A DNA stretch of 64,000 nucleotides, from the NCBI GenBank assembly GCA_948567375.1, contig OX419756.1:28348333-28412332 (forward strand), written 5' to 3'. Shown here in pieces: positions 58,191 to 64,000 of this stretch. Every line of letters begins with the position of its first letter. Within the stretch, counting starts at the first letter, position 1. The DNA is from Lunularia cruciata. Its lineage: Eukaryota > Streptophyta > Marchantiopsida > Lunulariales > Lunulariaceae. Under the pieces are notes generated by a model. That model had not been told where the DNA came from and did no database searches. It saw nothing but the letters and a program-made list of their open reading frames with translations. The translations under genes and the position numbers were made by a program.

Positions 58191-58979
58191 ATGCTTGGCT
58201 GTGCCGGTTGGCGATGTGGAGTGCCGCATGTTGCCGATCGGGATTTGGGTTCTTCAGTTGAAGAAATGCAATTTTGCCTCCAAAGTGTACATTTTAGGAT
58301 GTTCGAGATTGAATTTTTTTCCAACAGCCTAGGTTATATAAACTTGTGTTCTTTTCCATTCCTATCATTTGAGTGGGTGTGGATGTCTTAGAAAGCCTTA
58401 TTCTTGAGTGTGTGGGGTGTTGGAAGTAGAATTTCACGAGTGAGTACTTCAAAGGAGAAAGGGCAATTTTGAGGGTCATTTTGCAAGGCAGAGGGTGTGT
58501 TGGAGGGTCATTTTGTGAGGCAGAGGGTGGGCGGGTGAGACATTTTGAGACTAGGGAAGGAAAGAGGCAAACTGGCTGGCTGAAGCACAACTCGAGAAGC
58601 AACAAGGAGTGATTGAAAAGAGAGAGAAAAGTTCAAGAGACATAGCACATTCATTTTCAACCATGGCAGAAATCTGGGGATACAAAAAGATAGTTGACGG
58701 GCACAACATGAGAAATACTCAGGAAGGAGATTGGCTCATAGCATTCCATACCATTCAACACCCAACCAATTTCATCAAGTGGTGCTAGCTAGACAAACAT
58801 CAAGTTCAAACTGCTGTTTCGGGAATTTGGGAGATTGATCTAGATGTGATGGGGCTCAAAATAACTCTTGGACTTCACTATCCACGGCCAGAGGTACTTT
58901 TCAAACATTCCTCATTCTTTTCTTTTCATTCCATCTTGATATGTTCATTTTATTTCCAGAAACTGCTTTCAAATTATCA

Positions 58980-59520
58980 ACGCCTCCTAGCATGTCCCGT
59001 AGTGCCACCTAGCATCCTCCTGTGCCATCCAGCGCCATCCCAAACCCTAAACCCTTGCGCGTGAGCGCCTTCCCAACGGCACCCAGTGACTCCGCACGGC
59101 ACCCAGCGCTTTTGTGGGGCTGCATAGACATACTCACTGCTCTCCCTGTCCCGCAATGCCTACCAGCGTCGTCGTGCGGCATCCCCAACCCCTTAACCCC
59201 TTGCACGAGCGTCTTCTCGCGACCCCGCGTGGCACCCAATGCCCCCGCACGGTTCCCAGCTTAACCCCTCACTGTCCCACAATGCCATCTAGCGCAGCTG
59301 CACCTATGGGCAGCATCCATGGGCGCCCCCATTCGGCCTTGAGCGCCCTCCCGGTGCCCTACAAGCGTCACTAGTGGTTGAGAGCGCCCCCCCCCCCCCC
59401 CCCCTTTGTGTGTTGTCATGCATCTCCCAATGGCTCCCAGCGGCAATGAGCGGCACCCTGCAACGCTTAAGTGTGTTAGGACTGTGCACGAGCGCCTTCA
59501 AGCGCCACCCCCGAGCTTGA
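58980..59520 (+). repeat. Short-repeat array, AGCGCC orientation, in intron 1
   Basis: GC-rich degenerate units such as catccagcgccatccc, cggcacccagcgc, gagcgccttcccaacggcac. Includes a run of 18 C at 59,387-59,404. It has the same flavour as the arrays at 57,960 and 62,340. Confidence 0.6.
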
Positions 59521-60250
59521 GTCTTTGGGACAGAAGTTTGAGCTGAAATTTTTGGTAGGTTGTGTAGGTCATTCCATGTATAGAGTTTGTGAGTTCATGG
59601 GACAAGATCTCTTGCACAGGTTTGGTAAGAGGTAGGCAGTTTCAATTGACTGCATATATAGTTAGAGATGTACTTGCCATGCCCAGGGGGAGAACACCAA
59701 GACGGAGGACAGTTCCTTATACAGTTGTCTTAGACTGGTTTCCACAAAGGGACAGGGTTGCAAAAAGATATCTTGCAAGGCAATGTGTATATCTTGCATT
59801 CAGAGCTTTCTTCCAGTTGATGGGTGCACTAGTTGCACCCACTATTAGGCCCAAGATTGTACATGGGCATTTGGTACTCAACACCAAGACCAAGTTGAGG
59901 AGATTTGGTGTGGAGGATTATGATTGGGGAGAGTTAGCTTTTAAAGCTATCATTGCGGAGGTGGGGAGTTTGCAAAGCCAAGTGAGGAGTCCTAAGGGGC
60001 ATAGGTTCAGAGTCACCTTCCTTGGACAGATACTCACGCATCTCTGTGTGGAGAGAGGTTTCATTCCAGAGGAGGACGTGATGTACTTGAGTGATGGAGA
60101 GGAGGAGATTATACACGAGGGAGAGCATGGTGATGATCATGCGGATGCAGATAGCTCGGATGAGGACGAGACTACTGATGAGGAGGAGGATGAGGGAGAG
60201 GATGAGGATGGTGAGTGATTGATTGATTGATTAGGTTTGAGTTTTGTCTT

Positions 60251-60255
60251 TTATA

Positions 60256-60314
<59 letters not shown>
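60251..60314. repeat. (AT)n microsatellite
   Basis: About 64 bp of nearly pure AT dinucleotide repeat within intron 2 of the gene model at 58,663-62,115. Confidence 0.95.
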
Positions 60315-60317
<3 letters not shown>

Positions 60318-62339
60318 TATATTTGTATGTTGGAAAACATACAAAGTTCTTTTGTATATACCATTGCCGGATTTAATAAGTGAGTTCATTTAAGAAGCTT
60401 GAATTAATGAACTTGTGAACTTGTATATTTGTATATTCAAATATGAATTTATACTTGATGGATAACTAAATGTACCACTTGTGAACAGGTGTTCAATAGA
60501 TTCGTGTTGAGACACAGTCCTTACCCTTTGTTGAGATAGCTCCTTTTCACTCTTCTTCATTGTCACCACTTCCTCCATCTATGGAGGGAGTTGGTGAACC
60601 CATGCATTTCAGAGTACATTCACCTCTTTCTTGTTCAATTGACATCACTCGCATTTTAGATGATTGTGTTCGAGTGGCTGAGTGTAGAGAGAGAAATCTC
60701 CTTGAGCGTGAGAGTAGACTGGAGAGTGTAGAGGAGAGAGAGAGAGATTAGTGCTTAAGCATGAGAGTAGATTGGAGAGTGTAGAGGAGAGAGAAAGATT
60801 AGTGCTAGAGCGAGAGAGACTCCTTTGTGAGCGAGAGGATTTACTTGCTGCAAAGGAGGAGATGCATCTGACCTTGCTTACTTCTGAGATGGAGAGAGAG
60901 CAGAGATTAGGTGACTTGGACATGGACATACTTGGTGCCGCTGCCATGGCGGAGGGTTACAAGCTTCAGTTAGATAATCAAGCACAAGAGTTAGCATATG
61001 CTATAGAGAGGTGTGAGAGTGCACATGTTCAGGTAAAGGAGAGAGAGAGTAGTCTAGCTCAGATGAGAGCTCATGTAGAGGAGAGTGAGATTAGTCTAGC
61101 TCATTTGAGGGATCGTGTGGCTTATCTTGGACCCAGACTACGTACTATTGCTCGCGAGACTCATACTCGTCATGAGATGCAGATCTAGACTGATGCCACC
61201 CATGTGTTACCTCATAGTGTGGAGACTCAGGGCACTCAGACTGAGTTTAGAGAGAGGATTCATCTATCAAGAGAGTATATTCCACATATCCTCTTCCCTG
61301 GCTTCCTACGGAAGAAGATTATTATTGTGGATGTTACTTGTATGTATTCATTATGGATTCGTGGTGCTATCAGTTTCCGTGCATGGGAGAGCAGGACGAC
61401 TACGCATGGTTTGTTCCCTCCCACATAGTCCGGGCCTGTAGGGTGGGTAGCCCGTCCTGGTGTTTGCCATTTCATCCAGTTCTGTTTGCTATGCTTTGAG
61501 GTTATCCTATGGATAGATCTTACTCCAGATGGAGTGGAGTGGTTGCTATGGAGCATGTGGCCGTGGTTTGAAATCCCGGATGGAGTTCACACCGGGTCTT
61601 GCCTCATGGCATGTTTGTGCTCTAGAGATATACAGCAAGATTTGGAGTTCAGAGGACTTAGAGTTAGATCATATGAGCATTTGACTTCATTAGGTTTACC
61701 TCTTTGTGATCTTTTGATCATAGATAGTTATGCACTCTCTTATTATAGGAACCATCCACATGGTGTTATCCACCCTACCCACTTCCGTCCTTATAGGGTA
61801 CATAGAGCATCATACACTTGGTCATTTGACCCTTTGATGAGTGCTTTGGACAGATTTGTCCATGATAATAGGCCTGCTATTAGTTGGGCAGAAGAGGAGT
61901 GGACATCAAGTAGATTGAGTTCTTATAGTTGTGAATCATATCCTCTTCTTGCTAGTGGTATCAGGCATCGAGACTTGGATGAGAGCAAGTGGCCCCTATG
62001 GTGGTCATTGAGTCCAATTAGGATTCAACATCATGTATACCGTCGTAGACTTGAGGATGCAATAGTAGCACTTAGACACCATAGTGCATCTCCCTCTTCT
62101 TCTTCACCTCCTTGACCTCCATAGTCATACGTTTAGGTTCTATTGGCTCCCCATTTATATACATATTATGTTCATTTCTCCCCATGTATACATTTATGTT
62201 TTAGTTTACACTTGTGAACTCTCATATTGTGGTCTAACTCTTGTATTTTCATGTGCTATATACTCAATTGTGCCTTTTGTATCCAACGTGTCATCACCTT
62301 AGAAATATGGGTGTCATTTCCCTCTAAACACTCAACCCT

Positions 62340-62620
62340 AAACAAATCACAAGCGGCCCTTAGCATCTATGCGTGCCAGCGAGTGCCTCCGAGCAACTAC
62401 GAGCCATGAATCCATGTCTGCCAAGCGCCGACGAGTGCCTACCGACTTCATGAGTTTTTTCCCAGTGTCGTCAAGTATCACCCAGCGGCTGCAAGCGTCA
62501 ACTAGCACCTACCTAGTGGCCACGAGCGCATACCCAATGACCACAAGCGCCTACTAGCGCTCATTAGCTTCTATGAGCGCCTATGAGCACGGACGACAAC
62601 TTGCTTGCCTTTTTTTTTCC
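62340..62620 (+). repeat. Short-repeat array, AGCGCC orientation, downstream
   Basis: Units like cacaagcgcctactagcgc, tctatgagcgcctatgagc, ccaagcgccgacgagtgcc. Inverted relative to the array at 57,960-58,190. Confidence 0.6.
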
Positions 62621-62907
62621 ATGTTGCATTGCATTGAGCAGCGACAAGCGGTGACTAGCGACAAGAAAGACTTTTGGGCGGCTATGAGTGTCAACTTGCA
62701 ACATCTTGGGCTTATTGTGCAAGAAAGACATGACAAGAACGGAGTGGTAACGACAACATCCAAAAAAAAAACTTGTGAGGAATTGAGTGGTAACAAGCTG
62801 CATCATGCGGATACTAGAAGCATGCATCAGGCAAATGCTAGAAGCATTTATCAAGTTTCCATAACTCATCTTTATTATAATCATAATAAAGGTTACATGG
62901 TGGTATA

Positions 62908-63960
62908 CTATTCACTATCAGTAGAGTATGATGGACATTGAACCTGAGTGAGCACTTTAAAATAGTTTCTTATTTCCTCAAGATTTTTCCCTGCTTGTAT
63001 GAGACTCATTTTGATTTCATGAGTGCGCTTTGATTCTAAACTCTTCTCCTTAAATTTGTGTTTGTATGCCCTAGCTTTCCTTTTATCTGTGCTCAATTTT
63101 TTCTCAATTTCAATTTTCATCTTCTCTGTCTCTAATCTAATACGCTCTGCTTCCATTCTCATCATTGTTTTCTCTCTCTTCTTGATGTTGGTGGCTTCTA
63201 GTTCAGCTAGTCGTAACCTCTCTCTGGATTCTATACTATCTACCTTTAACATGGTAATTTTTGCTAAATCATGAGACAATGACATACTAGGTGACAACTT
63301 GGGTACCTTATTTGTAGATATTCCACCTTTCCTCCTCTTTGGGTCATGTTCCCCTTCTTGGTCTGCACAATCAGATCCATCTCTTGTAGAAATTAAAGGC
63401 GGTGGTGGTGTAATGAAAGGCGAGTCCTCAATCGGTGGAACAAATGGAGACTCATACTATGGTGATAGGATTCCATTCTCCATGCCACTTGCTAAACTTT
63501 CCACCCCTTAGGTGTTTGTGACCAACTCAGGGCCCAAGTCAAGGAGCACCACCTCTGGAGGAGATGAGAATTGGGAGCACTCCTGCGCACCTTCATGGAC
63601 CTCCTCCTCACCAGCCTCACAAATCTTGCTTGAATTAGGATTACAATCTCCTAAACTTACCATTGCCGGTGGACTTATGTTTGCTCTGGTCCCAAACATG
63701 GCTTCCATTCTTGCAAAAATGCGGGCACATTTCCATTCAATTTATCTTCTATAGTTCTCCACCCTTTGCCATATTCCTTCTCGGTGAGACCTTCTCCTGT
63801 AGCCTTGTTCTTAAGCTCACAAGTTTCTTTGTACTGTTTCATGTACCGCAACTATTTCTTGTAAAGTCTGTCACTTGTCATAGAAGTATGAAATCCGATA
63901 CACTCTTTAATCAAAAAGGTTGCCATGAAACTAAATGCGGTCTATTTTTGAATGGGCTTT
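62908..63960 (-). pseudogene. PIF/Harbinger ORF1-type Myb/SANT-like protein, partial
   Basis: Minus strand from the window edge: a trihelix/SANT-like part (KGWRTIEDKLNGNVPAFLQE, about 63,710-63,850), then MEAMFGTRANISPPAMVSLG (63,650-63,708), then a Ser/Pro/Glu-rich linker, and a C-terminal Glu/Arg/Lys coiled coil (62,908-63,297: RERLRLAELEATNIKKREKT, RMEAERIRLETEKMKIEIEK). In PIF/Harbinger transposons such ORF1 proteins bind the transposase and carry it to the nucleus. There is a frame change between the SANT part and MEAMF, and two stops in the linker, so this copy is not intact. The N-terminus probably lies beyond 64,000. Confidence 0.6.
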
Positions 63961-64000
63961 TTGCAATTCCCACCATGAATTTGTGCAAAATGCTCAGGGT
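63961..64000. other. Window edge
   Basis: The sequence probably continues the Harbinger ORF1 region on the minus strand, but too little is present to define it. Confidence 0.3.

Larger units (their letters stand above)
58663..62115 (+). pseudogene. Unrecognised three-exon gene with coiled coil, interrupted
   Basis: The model is exon 1 58,663-58,893 (ATG in caaccATGg; MAEIWGYKKIVDGHN), exon 2 59,640-60,210 and exon 3 60,489-62,115. Donors are gag|gtactt and atg|gtgagt, acceptors ggcag|ttt and aacag|gtg, and phases match at both joins. About 810 residues result. Exon 2 has a compact part (LARQCVYLAFRAFFQLMGAL, VTFLGQILTHLCVERGFIPE) and an acidic Asp/Glu tail. Exon 3 starts with a long Glu/Arg coiled coil (LVLERERLLCEREDLLAAKE) and ends with a Trp/Tyr-rich domain (VEWLLWSMWPWFEIPDGVHT, LICESY-like stretches) and a Ser/Pro tail. 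About five interruptions in all, so a pseudogene unless a few stops are errors. Intron 2 holds an (AT)n run. No family recognised; a transposon-borne gene is possible given the flanking arrays. Confidence 0.5.

Noticed and set aside
58663-62115. Assignment to the plant mobile domain (aminotransferase-like) family
   Set aside because: General look is similar (Trp-rich, transposon context) but I could not place the defining motifs, so no family is given.
57960-62620. Definite CACTA transposon call
   Set aside because: Inverted short-repeat arrays fit, but no CACTA termini or target duplication could be found.
1-64000. tRNA and rRNA genes
   Set aside because: No A/B-box plus cloverleaf combination or rRNA-like conserved block was recognised; a dedicated scan could still find one.

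Overview
This is nuclear DNA from a plant, most likely a streptophyte. The grounds are Ty3/gypsy chromoviruses primed by the plant initiator-tRNA(Met) site (TGGTATCAGAGC type), PIF/Harbinger DNA-transposon remains, and one intron-containing host gene with GT-AG introns. The family-1 retroelement resembles elements I associate with seedless plants, but the sequence does not settle the species.

Layout. (a) 0.3-26.0 kb is a nest of LTR retrotransposons. An old gypsy family (called family 1 here) lies in both orientations. Its minus-strand copy (2.1-9.7 kb) carries gag-like sequence, a cytosine-C5 DNA methyltransferase-like domain (3.56-4.59 kb) and reverse transcriptase. Its plus-strand copy (9.7-11.9 kb, resuming at 24.9-26.0 kb) carries RT, RNase H, integrase and a PHD-like finger just before its LTR. 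A chromovirus (11,887-24,875) is inserted in that plus copy, and a second chromovirus of the same family (14,688-21,318, opposite strand) is inserted in the first, flanked by the target duplication atgca. (b) 26.0-27.5 kb is AT-rich with nothing recognised. (c) 27.5-35.7 kb is a less AT-rich island with candidate coding pieces, tandem duplications, a 61-bp minisatellite and copies of a roughly 100-bp two-hairpin dispersed repeat. (d) 35.7-38.3 kb is AT-rich and empty. (e) 38.26-43.61 kb is a third, older chromovirus on the minus strand, followed by another family-1 3' end with PHD-like finger and LTR (43.77-44.70 kb). (f) 44.7-47.8 kb is AT-rich and empty. (g) 47.8-53.5 kb is a second host-like island with the same dispersed repeat and the best gene of the window: a six-exon minus-strand gene (50,968-52,685) for a 196-residue protein with an N-terminal membrane anchor, a VCP/CDC48-interacting motif and a BAG domain. 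(h) 53.5-57 kb is AT-rich with several local duplications and one unrecognised minus-strand reading frame. (i) 57.2-64 kb holds a PIF/Harbinger transposase remnant, an unrecognised three-exon gene with a long coiled coil (58.66-62.12 kb) bracketed by inverted arrays of AGCGCC-type short repeats, and a Myb/SANT-type Harbinger ORF running off the right end.

The most notable points are a retroelement family that seems to have carried both a DNA-methylation writer and a PHD-type reader, and the membrane-anchored VIM-BAG host protein, which would couple HSP70 to CDC48 at a membrane. All retroelement copies are fossils with many interruptions. There is a 200-base assembly gap at 1,891-2,090.
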